This document shows positions 46,765 to 55,296 of a DNA stretch of 64,000 bases, one piece after another (position 1 is the stretch's first letter; every line of letters starts with the position of its first letter). Source of the stretch: Candidatus Paraprochloron terpiosi LD05 (lineage in GTDB: Bacteria; Cyanobacteriota; Cyanobacteriia; Cyanobacteriales; Prochloraceae); assembly GCA_018141785.1 (NCBI GenBank), contig CP073341.1, forward strand, positions 806,001-870,000, given 5' to 3'. Both the position numbers and the translations under genes were made by a program. A model generated the notes under the pieces. The model was not told the origin of the DNA. It saw only the letters and a program-made list of their open reading frames with translations, and searched no databases.

Positions 46765-48255
46765 TTAGTTTAATCTGGCAGCTATTGCTTCTCTTGCTTG
46801 TTCCTGATCGTCAAAGTGGATTTTTTCGGTCCCCAAAATCTGATAGTCTTCATGACCTTTTCCCGCAATTAAGACTCCGTCTCCTGGTTCTGCATTCCGA
46901 ATAGCAGTTTCAATTGCCTTAGCGCGATCGCCTATAACTATGGGTTGGTAATTTGTGGTAATTCCTGCTACAATATCCTCTAATATCTTTTCTGGGTCTT
47001 CCGTGCGGGGGTTATCGGAAGTAACTACCACTATATCAGCTAATTCTGCTGCTATTTTACCCATCAAAGGACGTTTGGTGCGATCGCGATCGCCTCCACA
47101 ACCAAAGACGCATATCATGTTACCCGAAATAAAGGGGCGGGATGCTCTGAGCAAATTATCTAAACTATCTGGGGTATGGGCATAATCCACAATCACACTA
47201 ATATCCTGTTCTGGACTAATTTGCACCCGTTCCATTCTCCCGGGAACGCCGGAAAAGTTGGGTAAGTTGGTTAATATAGACTCTAAATCTAACCCAAAAT
47301 GCAAAACAGTTCCTACCGCTGCCAAAAGATTAGCTAAATTGAATTGACCTACTAATGGGGAACTAAAAGGTGCGGCTCCTGTAGGAGAGTGCAATATTCC
47401 TTTTACTCCCGTGGGTGAGTAAATAAGGTTAGAAGTCCAGAGATCCGCCTTGGAGTCGTTGATACTATAACTCCAAACCTGATCCCTACTGAGATTTTTC
47501 AGTAAACGCTTCCCATAGAGATCATCTTGATTAATTATAGCGCGGGTTTTCAGATATTCTGGACTGAATAACTGGGCTTTAGCAGCGAAATAATCTTCCA
47601 TATTGTGATGGTAGTCTAGGTGATCTTGAGTTAAATTGGTAAAGATACCCACTTCAAAAGCACAACCCAGCACCCGTCTTTGGGCTAAAGCGTGGGAGGA
47701 GACTTCCATGACCGCAAATTCACTACCTGCTTTGAAAGCTGCTGCCAGTTGTTCTTGCAACTGGAGGGCGAAAGGGGTAGTGTGGAGGGCAGTTTGAGCA
47801 AAACCAGGCCAACGAGTGTAGAGAGTTCCCAGGAGGGCTGTTGGTAATTGAGCATTAGTGAGGAAAAATTCGATTAAATGAGTGGTGGTGGTTTTGCCAT
47901 TGGTTCCCGTAACACCGATTAATTTTAATTGTTGGGCCGGATAATTGAAGAATGCTCCTGCTACTGCTGCACAAGTGGCGATGGGATCTGGGGTGAAAAT
48001 GATGCAGTTATCTGGTTCTGGGGGGAATTTAGCTGCTGCTGAGGGGGTTATGAGGGCGGCGATGGCACCTTTAGCCATGGCGCTTTGCCAAAACTCCCCT
48101 CCGTCTACCCGGGTTCCCGGTATACCGATAAATAAATCTCCTCTATCGCATTGGTTGGAATTAGTTTGAATGCCTTGCACTTCTAATTCTAGGGCGGGGT
48201 GTTGGGGTATGGGGACTATGGTGTCAACTTTGACCAATAACTCGCGCAGCTTCAT
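46765..48255 (-). CDS. murE: UDP-MurNAc-tripeptide synthetase (mDAP-adding)
   Basis: 496 residues. The ATP loop is G-V-T-G-T-N-G-K-T-T-T-T, and the C-terminal S-D-N-P-R-T-E-D-P is the D-N-P-R signature for meso-diaminopimelate rather than lysine. The enzyme adds the third residue to the peptidoglycan stem in the cytoplasm. Upstream by about 40 bases on the same strand is the glutaredoxin-like gene, and downstream aroE. Confidence 0.95.
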   Translation of the reverse strand: MKLRELLVKVDTIVPIPQHPALELEVQGIQTNSNQCDRGDLFIGIPGTRVDGGEFWQSAMAKGAIAALITPSAAAKFPPEPDNCIIFTPDPIATCAAVAGAFFNYPAQQLKLIGVTGTNGKTTTTHLIEFFLTNAQLPTALLGTLYTRWPGFAQTALHTTPFALQLQEQLAAAFKAGSEFAVMEVSSHALAQRRVLGCAFEVGIFTNLTQDHLDYHHNMEDYFAAKAQLFSPEYLKTRAIINQDDLYGKRLLKNLSRDQVWSYSINDSKADLWTSNLIYSPTGVKGILHSPTGAAPFSSPLVGQFNLANLLAAVGTVLHFGLDLESILTNLPNFSGVPGRMERVQISPEQDISVIVDYAHTPDSLDNLLRASRPFISGNMICVFGCGGDRDRTKRPLMGKIAAELADIVVVTSDNPRTEDPEKILEDIVAGITTNYQPIVIGDRAKAIETAIRNAEPGDGVLIAGKGHEDYQILGTEKIHFDDQEQAREAIAARLN

Positions 48256-48296
48256 GGAAACCTCTCTAGTACCTGTTTGTAGCTTGATATATGTTG

Positions 48297-48551
48297 TTAC
48301 ACATATTTTTGTAACATTCGTTCCAATAGTAGTACAGAAGCGCGAGGGTTGGGACGAGGTAAGATTTCTTCCCTGTCTCCCCGGAACCGGGTTAATACTG
48401 GAACTTCGTATTCATAGGCTGCAAACCAATCCTCTCTTGTGGTTATATCTCTTATCTCCAATTCTATGGCTAAGTTTTCCATTTGTCTTAATTTTTCTTC
48501 CAATCCTTCACAGAGGTGACAACCGGGTTTGCTATATAAGATGAGTTTCAT
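48297..48551 (-). CDS. Glutaredoxin-like (DUF836-type) small thiol protein
   Basis: 84 residues with Y-S-K-P-G-C-H-L-C near the start (the C-x2-C redox pair) and V-P-V-L-T-R-F, the cis-proline segment of the thioredoxin fold. This matches the short glutaredoxin-like family often found beside cell-wall or housekeeping genes in cyanobacteria. It may be co-transcribed with murE. Confidence 0.82.
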   Translation of the reverse strand: MKLILYSKPGCHLCEGLEEKLRQMENLAIELEIRDITTREDWFAAYEYEVPVLTRFRGDREEILPRPNPRASVLLLERMLQKYV

Positions 48552-48616
48552 GATTATTTAATGGTGATGTTTCACCCAGAGGCGCAGAGGCGCGGAGAGA
48601 GTAGAAGAGATAGGGG

Positions 48617-49459
48617 TTATGGGGAAATGTTACCATTAATGACAGTAATTGCTGTGCCACCAATAAGAATGTCATCTCCTTCAAAACACACTTTCACTTT
48701 ACCATCTCTTCCTAGGGCTTCTCCTTGATATGCTGTATAAGTATCTCCTACATATGCTTTCAGGTTTGTGGCTTTAATATGGGCTGCTACTGCTGCATTA
48801 CCGCTACCGCAGACTGGATCTTCATTCACTCCTAAAACTGGAGCAAAGGAACGCACTTGTATTGTACCATCTTGGTTAAAACCATAAACAGTAACTCCTA
48901 CAATACCAGCTACATTACTCAAGGTTGTTAATTCAGAAAAATTAACCTGGAGTGAACTCACTAATTCTGGATTTTCGAGACGAGCAACTAACCAAATAGG
49001 TCCAACGTCAATGGATATGGGTTCTATAATATTGTTAGCAGGGATAGCTTGACCTAGCTCCTTGACTTCAATTTGAATATCCAGTAGCTTAGGTCTTGGA
49101 ACGCGAGCGTAAATATTCCCTTCTTTATCTACTCTCAAGGGTATCACTCCCGCACCGCATTCCTGAGTAAAAGAAATCACATTCTTATTTATAATACCAC
49201 TTTCCCTGACAGCGTGAGCGGAACCAATGGTAGGATGTCCTGCAAAGGGTAATTCTCGTTCGGGAGTGAAAATTCTTAAGCGATAATCAGCTATGGTAGA
49301 GGAACCGATAAAGGCAGTTTCGGAAAGGTTTGTCCAGTGAGCAATGCGCTGCATTTCCTCTTGAGTAAGTCCGTCTGCATTGAGAATTACAGCCAGGGGG
49401 TTACCGCGAAAAGGACGGGACGTGAAAACATCAACTTGCACAAAAGGTAATTGGTTCAT
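48617..49459 (-). CDS. PhzF-family isomerase
   Basis: 280 residues. D-V-F-T-S-R-P-F-R-G-N-P-L-A-V at the start, L-S-E-T-A-F (catalytic glutamate), L-P-F-A-G-H-P-T-I-G-S-A-H and D-P-V-C-G-S-G-N-A-A-V are the hallmark blocks of PhzF. Phenazine clusters use the fold to isomerise a dihydro-hydroxyanthranilate; most genome-encoded relatives, including this one with no phenazine genes nearby, have unknown substrates. The start overlaps the 5' region of the divergent GST gene. Confidence 0.88.
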   Translation of the reverse strand: MNQLPFVQVDVFTSRPFRGNPLAVILNADGLTQEEMQRIAHWTNLSETAFIGSSTIADYRLRIFTPERELPFAGHPTIGSAHAVRESGIINKNVISFTQECGAGVIPLRVDKEGNIYARVPRPKLLDIQIEVKELGQAIPANNIIEPISIDVGPIWLVARLENPELVSSLQVNFSELTTLSNVAGIVGVTVYGFNQDGTIQVRSFAPVLGVNEDPVCGSGNAAVAAHIKATNLKAYVGDTYTAYQGEALGRDGKVKVCFEGDDILIGGTAITVINGNISP

Positions 49460-49504
49460 TTCTCTATTATAATGTCTAATGGGTTAAACAACAACAAATG
49501 GAAA

Positions 49505-50167
49505 ATGTTAAAATTTTACAATCACGCTATTTCTTGGAATACTCGTCGCGTCTGGATTACACTCTTAGAAAAAGAGATTGAATTTGAAGAAATTCGCTTG
49601 AAATTAGATGGGGAGCAAATGCAGCCCGATTTTCTGGCTATCAACCCCTTTCATCACGTCCCTGTTTTGGTAGATGATGACTTTAAGGTAGTGGAGTCTC
49701 TGGCAATTTTAGATTATTTGGAGGCAAAATATCCAGAACCAGCACTGTTACCGCGAGAACCTCAAAATTTAGCAGTGGTGCGCATGGTAGAAATGATAAC
49801 AGTTAACGAACTGGTTCCAGGAATAATGCCCCTAATTCAACAAGTAATGGGTATTGGGGAACATTCCGAAGAAAGGCTGGAACAGTCACGGCAAAAGATA
49901 GCTACTGTATTGGCATTTTTTGAGAGTCATTTAGGAGATAACCCTTATTTTGGCAATACTTCCCTCTCCTTGGGAGATATTGTCGCCGGAACTTTAGTTA
50001 TCCGGTTACCCAGTCTGGGTATTACCCTGGAGGAGTATCCTCAACTGCAAGGTTGGTGCCATCGTCTTAGCCAACGTTCTGCATGGCAGAAAACTGAACC
50101 CAGTCCCGAGGCAATTCAAGCTTTTATGTCAACGATGAAGAAGCTCATGAAAAAGCAACAACAATAG
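49505..50167 (+). CDS. Glutathione S-transferase family protein
   Basis: 220 residues from ATG 49505, where the thioredoxin-fold strand begins (M-L-K-F-Y-N-H-A-I-S-W-N-T-R-R-V). H-V-P-V-L carries the cis-proline and V-V-E-S-L-A-I-L-D-Y-L the glutathione gamma-glutamyl site. The all-helical C-terminal domain is complete, with S-L-G-D-I-V-A-G-T. Likely a cytoplasmic detoxification enzyme. The frame is open upstream to 49451, but that part is not family-like. Confidence 0.88.
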   Translation: MLKFYNHAISWNTRRVWITLLEKEIEFEEIRLKLDGEQMQPDFLAINPFHHVPVLVDDDFKVVESLAILDYLEAKYPEPALLPREPQNLAVVRMVEMITVNELVPGIMPLIQQVMGIGEHSEERLEQSRQKIATVLAFFESHLGDNPYFGNTSLSLGDIVAGTLVIRLPSLGITLEEYPQLQGWCHRLSQRSAWQKTEPSPEAIQAFMSTMKKLMKKQQQ

Positions 50168-50353
50168 TAGTATTAGGCGATCGCCCAGCTTAGAATTGCG
50201 GACTAATGTATCAAACCCCTACAGGGTTTCAATTACTTATTGCTTGTTCAAAGAGCGGGCTGCGCGGGTCGCCATCTTTACCTATCCTTTGCGACCTTCC
50301 CCTGAGGGAGAAGAAATACAGCTGCCAAATTCAGTAATCCCTCCAACACTAGG

Positions 50354-50593
50354 TTATGATGCCCAGATAGTTTTTTCGGGGAACTCTCCTTGTTTCCAGT
50401 GGCGGTATACCTTAGTTGCCGCCCTAGTGAAGAAAGCAGATGAATTATCAACTGGTACCTGTCTTACTTCCTGAATTTTACCATCTTTCTTACTTAGTTC
50501 CAAACAGCCAATTTTCTCTTCACTAGGACCAAAGTTATAAATAACTTTCTTGTCATCTTCCCCTTCTTTCAAAATAAGAACGTAGAATGCCAT
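50354..50593 (-). CDS. Small hypothetical protein
   Basis: 79 residues, M-A-F-Y-V-L-I-L-K-E-G-E-D-D-K-K-V-I-Y-N-F-G, ending in W-K-Q-G-E-F-P-E-K. An AGGAGA ribosome site lies upstream of the ATG. It reads like a conserved small soluble protein with mixed strands and helices, but the family was not recognised. No partner gene is adjacent. Confidence 0.6.
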   Translation of the reverse strand: MAFYVLILKEGEDDKKVIYNFGPSEEKIGCLELSKKDGKIQEVRQVPVDNSSAFFTRAATKVYRHWKQGEFPEKTIWAS

Positions 50594-50867
50594 GCTTCAT
50601 TTCTCCTTTTAATTTAGACTATTCAGTAAGCTAAGGATTCCATATACGACCCGATCTGACTGTAGAATCATGAGCACTTCGATAGTTAGTATGAAATATG
50701 GACTCTAATTTTGACCTCATTTTCTATTGACACTCCCACAAAAACAAAATCACCATGCTGTAGTGCCCCATCTCGCTCCTGTTGCCTCAGGTATCCAGAT
50801 TGCAGAATTATCAACCCTTTTCATTTTATTCTACATCTAAATCATTAGGTTACCACTCCCTCAATCT
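50594..50867. other. Intergenic region, no gene seen
   Basis: AT-rich spacer between the small hypothetical gene and the GYF_2-type gene. Short frames only; no hairpin or RNA gene recognised. Confidence 0.4.
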
Positions 50868-51370
50868 TTACAATAATCTCTCCGCTTCTACAGCATCTTC
50901 TACTCCTAAGAATTTTCTTGCTTGTCTGATTGTGAGGCACATCGATACCAATCCTGCACTTAATATAAACAAATTCAAAAAGAATAAAAGAACTATTGTA
51001 TCTTCATCATCCTGCAATAATATACTAATATCAATGACCAGACTTACAGAATAAAAAAACATAGGCCACCAAAAATGTGTCTTAGCGCAGCTAATTATAG
51101 CTCCCAAAGGAATAAACAACCACAATATTAGATGAACCCAATATCTAGATTTGGCTGCATAAATTGCTTTGCGTCTCGATGAAAATGAAAAAAACTGGTT
51201 GGGAATGGGAGGGGGACTTGGCAGAGGGGGGGTGAATTATGAGAAAAAAGATTTTCCAACTCAGTTTCTGTCACAACAACCCAGTCATTCATCCCAGGCT
51301 TCCAAACAAGAGTAGTAGATTCGATTACCCCCTGCTCAATTAAAGATTTTATTTCTTCTGAATGGCGTAG
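50868..51370 (-). pseudogene. GYF_2-domain membrane protein (frameshifted)
   Basis: A minus-strand reading gives the end of a GYF_2 domain: S-L-I-E-Q-G-V-I-E-S-T-T-L-V-W-K-P-G-M-N, then D-W-V-V-V-T-E-T-E-L-E. A proline-rich linker follows, then two or three membrane segments (Y-W-V-H-L-I-L-W-L-F-I-P-L-G-A). The two parts are in different frames, switching at a run of seven C on the plus strand (about 51220-51230). The N-terminal start of the GYF_2 domain is missing. The distal frame alone (51125-50868) would be an 85-residue membrane protein from a TTG. Confidence 0.6.
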
Positions 51371-51522
51371 AACCCTACAAATGTCTTCTTAGCGTAGTTT
51401 GGCAGATTTTGTTTTGCGTGTAATATCCTGAGAATCTCAACTTTATCCTCTATAGTGAGTCTAAATCATTTGCACAAGTACTAACAGTGGATTCCCCTTT
51501 TATCCCTGGCGGATGGTTCAAA

Positions 51523-51743
51523 TTATTTAGGTTCTCGTTGACAAATATAATGCAACTTCTTGTACGTTTTAATCCGCAGTCCCGGTTTTAATTCATTATA
51601 CTGGCGGCCTATTCCTGGATTGTTGGCAATTTGAGCTAAAGCCTCGAAAAGTTCTTGAATATATTTTTCCTCTGCCGTCGGGTATAGCGGGCAATACTCA
51701 CCATATCTGCCTCTGCTTGTCGTGTCAAGGAATATTTACTCAT
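51523..51743 (-). pseudogene. ParE-type toxin remnant
   Basis: Starts M-S-K-Y-S-L-T-R-Q-A-E-A-D-M-V, typical of the ParE/RelE fold. It loses part of its middle and changes frame after I-A-R-Y-T; the rest, Y-I-Q-E-L-F-E-A-L-A, then P-G-I-G-R-Q-Y-N-E-L-K-P-G-L, continues in another frame to a stop at 51523. It overlaps the antitoxin gene's end by 8 bases, the usual parDE arrangement. The toxin is inactive. Confidence 0.75.
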
Positions 51744-52003
51744 CAGTTTGCACCAAGTCCAGGGAGCGGGCTTTAGCGATAATAGTTTCTGGGGTTGCAC
51801 TCAACAAATATACCAAGTTCTGCCTCTTGCCAGCCGATGTCAATTTCCGAACGTAACCAATCTTGTTCAAGGTGGGTAAAATGCTCCTGCTCGTTCATCA
51901 TGTGCAGTGCGGTGCTGATGACTTCGCTAGCATCGCGATACAAACCGCTGGAGATTTTTGCATTCACAAACTGTTCAAGTTCAGGGGCTAGGGATACATT
52001 CAT
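51736..52003 (-). pseudogene. ParD-type antitoxin (C-terminal frameshift)
   Basis: From ATG 52003: M-N-V-S-L-A-P-E-L-E-Q-F-V-N-A-K-I-S-S-G, the ribbon-helix-helix DNA-binding end of ParD. After G-W-Q-E-A-E-L-G the frame slips: the expected end (P-E-T-I-I-A-K-A-R-S-L-D) is in the next frame. As read it stops at 51773 with 76 residues. It may still bind its operator but has lost the normal toxin-binding tail. Confidence 0.75.
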
Positions 52004-52038
52004 TGTTACTCCTCTTTTCTTGTCAAGATTATATTCGA

Positions 52039-52464
52039 TTAATTATTTCCTGTACAGCGATCGCACAAACCCCGAATCGTCACTTCATAGCTCTCTGCTA
52101 AATAGGGTAAATGTTCCAGGTTAAAGCTGTCAAAGGTATCCCAAGGTACATCTTTTATACTACCGCACTGACGACAGTGGAAGTGATGGTGGGGTTCTAC
52201 GTTGGCATCGTAACGGGATACCCCCTCTTCTAGCAACACTTCTTTCACTAAGCCAACTTTGCGCAGTGCTTGGAGGGAAGTATAAACCGTCGCTTGAGAA
52301 GAGATGGGAAAATCCTGATTCAGATCCTTAAGAATTTGCTCCACCGTGGGGTGATCCCTGCGGGAGCAGAGATTGGCATAAACAGCAAACCGCTGGGGCG
52401 TTACTCTCAAGCCCTTGGATTTCAATCTATTGACAATGACGTCTCTCTGATTTTCCTTACTCAT
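52039..52464 (-). CDS. perR: PerR/Fur-family peroxide-responsive repressor
   Basis: 141 residues from ATG 52464 (an in-frame GTG four codons earlier is possible). Winged helix with G-L-R-V-T-P-Q-R-F-A-V-Y; regulatory metal site region Y-D-A-N-V-E-P-H-H-H-F-H; structural zinc cysteines C-R-Q-C-G and, at the end, C-D-R-C. It is divergent from the type II peroxiredoxin gene, the same pairing known from Synechocystis PCC 6803, and probably represses both. A candidate operator lies between them (52578-52592). Confidence 0.85.
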   Translation of the reverse strand: MSKENQRDVIVNRLKSKGLRVTPQRFAVYANLCSRRDHPTVEQILKDLNQDFPISSQATVYTSLQALRKVGLVKEVLLEEGVSRYDANVEPHHHFHCRQCGSIKDVPWDTFDSFNLEHLPYLAESYEVTIRGLCDRCTGNN

Positions 52465-52577
52465 GGCTCCGCCCACGGATTTATATCTACTACTATCTTA
52501 GCTTTTCCTGGTCAATAGTGGCTAAATTTTAATAATTCTTAAAATTAGGTATTTCTTACTATTGACTTTTTCTGAGA

Positions 52578-52592
52578 TTAGAATTATTCTGA
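52578..52592. promoter_or_regulatory. Candidate PerR/Fur-type operator
   Basis: TTAGAAT-T-ATTCTGA, a 7-1-7 inverted repeat with one mismatched pair, in the shared perR/peroxiredoxin promoter region. It has the spacing of the classical 7-1-7 PerR box. A second AT-rich dyad (AAATTTTAA…TTAAAATT) lies at about 52524-52546. Confidence 0.6.
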
Positions 52593-52647
52593 GATAGTAG
52601 GAGCAAAAACGCTCCAGAATACTCATACAAGAAGGAGAAAGAGGAAA

Positions 52648-53181
52648 ATGGCTCTAGATAAAGTACCCAACGTTGTCTTCAAGACCCGGGTTCGGGACGA
52701 GTCCGTCGGTGGACCCAACCCCTTTCGCTGGCAAGATCGCACTAGTGAGGAAATTTTTGGCGGCAAGCGGGTAGTTGTATTTTCACTTCCCGGTGCTTTC
52801 ACCCCCACTTGTTCCTCCACTCACCTCCCCCGGTACGAGGAACTGTACGAGGAAATCAAAGCGCAAGGGGTTGACGAAGTTATCTGCTTATCCGTCAACG
52901 ATGCTTTTGTCATGTTCCAATGGGGAAAACATCAAGGAGCGAGCAAAGTCTTCTTGCTACCTGACGGGAATGGCGATTTTAGCCGTCAAATGGGAATGTT
53001 AGTACAAAAAGATAATCTCGGTTTTGGCATGCGTTCCTGGCGCTATTCTATGGTAGTGAACGATGGTAACATTGAAAAGATGTTCGTGGAACCTGGATAC
53101 GAAGATAACTGCCCTACGGATCCCTTTGAAGTCTCTGATGCAGATACTATGTTAGCATATCTCAAGGAAGCCAAAGCTTAG
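52648..53181 (+). CDS. Type II (Prx5-like) peroxiredoxin
   Basis: 177 residues. Peroxidatic C55 in [12 protein letters not shown]; the conserved [10 protein letters not shown] follows. It reduces hydrogen peroxide and alkyl hydroperoxides with thioredoxin or glutaredoxin. An AAGGAGA ribosome site is about 12 bases before the ATG. Divergent from perR and likely under its control. Confidence 0.93.
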   Translation: MALDKVPNVVFKTRVRDESVGGPNPFRWQDRTSEEIFGGKRVVVFSLPGAFTPTCSSTHLPRYEELYEEIKAQGVDEVICLSVNDAFVMFQWGKHQGASKVFLLPDGNGDFSRQMGMLVQKDNLGFGMRSWRYSMVVNDGNIEKMFVEPGYEDNCPTDPFEVSDADTMLAYLKEAKA

Positions 53182-53281
53182 TAGCTCTGGATTTTCAACC
53201 GCAGATTTTCGCCGATATTCCTCAAAATGGGTATCGGTTTTTGCTATAAAATAAACCACTCCTTCCCCCCTTCGCGTCTTT

Positions 53282-53308
53282 GCCCTCGCCATCGCGGATG
53301 CCGAGGGC
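53282..53308. repeat. 27-base hairpin (GCCCTCGCCATC…GATGCCGAGGGC)
   Basis: Same family as the 25-base hairpins inside the group II introns, here in a non-intron spacer between the peroxiredoxin and methyltransferase genes. This shows the repeat exists outside introns in this genome. Confidence 0.85.
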
Positions 53309-53322
53309 GAGACTATATTTTA

Positions 53323-54021
53323 TTATTGGTTGCCAGATTTGGTATGGGTAATATGCAAGAGGCGATCGCCATTTCGTTGAAACTCATAAGACACTTGCTC
53401 AATCGTCACTTTATACCCTCTCGCACCTAATTCTTCTTTAATTGGTTCAAGATAAGGAGATGGTTTCCCAGTAAAATTCTTTAGTAGGGGAAACACCCGC
53501 ACATCTTTGGCCACTCGACACATCTCTAAAATAGCAGCTAGATGAAAGTCTTCAGAAAACTGCTCCGAGTAAGTAAAGAGAAAGTGAGAACAAAGAGCAA
53601 TGTCAAATTCACCTGTGGAGAAAGACAGCTCTGGTAAGGACTGGATTTGGTAACGTCCTTCTCTTATTCCTGGGGTAAAATCCTCCAAAAACCGGTTCAT
53701 CGCTGCCATTCTCACTTGCCCCAAATGTTCGGGAGATATGAAATCTCCCCAGACAAACTTAGCAAAGTTTTCCTCCAAACCAGACATTATCATAGGATAA
53801 GTTGCTTGAATCCGCTTTTGGATATCTTCCACTGTAAATTGATAGATGGGATCGCAGGAAATAACTTTCCCCCCGGAACGAGTCATTTGCGCATTAAAGC
53901 TGGAAGGACCAGCTCCACAATCCAAAATTGACCTTTTGAAGTCATTGGGGGTTAAATTAAACATGTTGACGTATTCCTGGAAGGAACGTCCCCAGGGAAC
54001 AACATTTTCGAGTTTAAACAT
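53323..54021 (-). CDS. Class I SAM-dependent methyltransferase-like protein
   Basis: 232 residues. The SAM site is S-I-L-D-C-G-A-G-P-S-S-F-N-A, then V-I-S-C-D-P-I-Y (acidic end of strand 2) and F-D-I-A-L-C-S-H-F-L-F (motif around strand 4). The substrate is not evident. Its ATG lies inside the 3' end of the upstream transglutaminase-like gene (70-base overlap, different frame), so the two are coupled and may act together. Confidence 0.75.
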   Translation of the reverse strand: MFKLENVVPWGRSFQEYVNMFNLTPNDFKRSILDCGAGPSSFNAQMTRSGGKVISCDPIYQFTVEDIQKRIQATYPMIMSGLEENFAKFVWGDFISPEHLGQVRMAAMNRFLEDFTPGIREGRYQIQSLPELSFSTGEFDIALCSHFLFTYSEQFSEDFHLAAILEMCRVAKDVRVFPLLKNFTGKPSPYLEPIKEELGARGYKVTIEQVSYEFQRNGDRLLHITHTKSGNQ

Positions 54022-54596
54022 TTTATAGCAATATCCGGTAGATTTTGGAATAAATCCTCGTAGGTTTGGGCAGTTTGCAAAGCTTGAACTACAATTGATA
54101 GGGGTTCGGCAAAAACTTGAGGCAAGTCTGCTTCACCGGGTAACCTGATCTGATAAGCCAATTGCTCCTTGGGTGGAGTAAACTGAGCATTAATTCCTGC
54201 TTTATTACCTCTCGGATCCATGCGATACCAGCCAATTTTGGGGAGGTAGAGGGCATTTAATCCATGCAGGCAGTAGGGTGGTCCATTGTCGTTGACACTT
54301 AATCTTTGATAGCAGAAACCTGTAGGAATGGCATTGGCTCTCAATAAAGCAGCAAGTAAATGACTTTTAGCATAGCAGTAGCCAGTTTTGGATGCCAATA
54401 CTTCCGAAGCGCAACAGGTAACGGGGTTCATTTGATAGTCGAAACTGTGGCGAATTTCATCTCTAACCCACTCAAAACAAGCAAGGGCAATCCCCTCTAC
54501 ATTTTCCTTGCCCTCTGACAGGTACCCCGCTAACTTTAACACTGCTGTGTTTTGCCAATCAATAATTGTTGTTGCTTTCAGATATTCTGGGAACAT
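53952..54596 (-). CDS. Transglutaminase-like cysteine protease-fold protein
   Basis: 214 residues. Catalytic triad candidates: Cys in T-G-Y-C-Y-A-K-S-H-L-L, His in L-H-G-L-N-A-L-Y-L, Asp in W-Y-R-M-D-P-R-G-N. This is the bacterial transglutaminase-like/peptidase fold, with no signal peptide, so cytoplasmic. The last 23 codons overlap the methyltransferase gene; the end of the family domain is before that, so the tail may be shaped mainly by the overlapping start. Confidence 0.8.
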   Translation of the reverse strand: MFPEYLKATTIIDWQNTAVLKLAGYLSEGKENVEGIALACFEWVRDEIRHSFDYQMNPVTCCASEVLASKTGYCYAKSHLLAALLRANAIPTGFCYQRLSVNDNGPPYCLHGLNALYLPKIGWYRMDPRGNKAGINAQFTPPKEQLAYQIRLPGEADLPQVFAEPLSIVVQALQTAQTYEDLFQNLPDIAIKCLNSKMLFPGDVPSRNTSTCLI

Positions 54597-54619
54597 TGTT
54601 GGAGTTTAAACATTTGGCT

Positions 54620-55198
54620 TTAATACCAAACAGATGCTAAGTTGAGGACAAATCCTGGTAAGACATCTTCTCCTGAGAGAGTTGCAGGAGATTGTAATAC
54701 TTCAACCTCCTTTCCTAGGCGATAAATTTCCACCAAGCGCTTCTGGGGGTGGATTAACCAACCGAGTCGGACATTATTGATTATATACTCTTCCATTTTA
54801 CCTTGGCTTTGCTTTAAACTCTCATGAGGAGAAATTAACTCCAAAACAAAATCGGGAGCAAGAGGAGGAAATTTCCGTTTTTGCTCTGGGGTTAGTTTAT
54901 CCCATCTTTTTCTTTCAATCCAGGAAACATCAGGAGAGCGATTTGCCCCGTTGGGTAACTTGAAACCAGTAGAAGAATCAAATACTTCTCCTAACCGAGT
55001 TTCTCGATTCCAGATCACAAAATCAGCAGCAATTTCAGCATTACGATTTCCCGTTTCTCCCCCTGTCGGTGACATAATGATAATTTTTCCTTCCACATTT
55101 CGTTCAAATTTAAGATCGGGATTATACCGACACAGTTGATAAAATTGATCATCTGTGAGTTGGATGACAGAGTTTAAATCAATTGTAAAATTGGTCAT
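54620..55198 (-). CDS. Uma2-family (DUF820) protein
   Basis: 192 residues, a standard Uma2 domain: G-K-I-I-I-M-S-P-T-G-G-E-T-G, then S-P-D-V-S-W-I and P-D-F-V-L-E-L-I-S-P (the PD-ExK-like core: D, then E-L-I), then Y-I-I-N-N-V-R-L-G-W-L-I. Not closely related to the other two Uma2 genes here. Role unknown. Lies 23 bases upstream of the transglutaminase-like gene on the same strand. Confidence 0.88.
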   Translation of the reverse strand: MTNFTIDLNSVIQLTDDQFYQLCRYNPDLKFERNVEGKIIIMSPTGGETGNRNAEIAADFVIWNRETRLGEVFDSSTGFKLPNGANRSPDVSWIERKRWDKLTPEQKRKFPPLAPDFVLELISPHESLKQSQGKMEEYIINNVRLGWLIHPQKRLVEIYRLGKEVEVLQSPATLSGEDVLPGFVLNLASVWY

Positions 55199-55296
55199 TA
55201 TTTGTCTTACCTCTTTTATAGCGTTACGAGGGTGGTTTGGGGTTATATAGCAATATTTGGGGTATTGCTATATCTCATATTATACCTGCCAGATTT

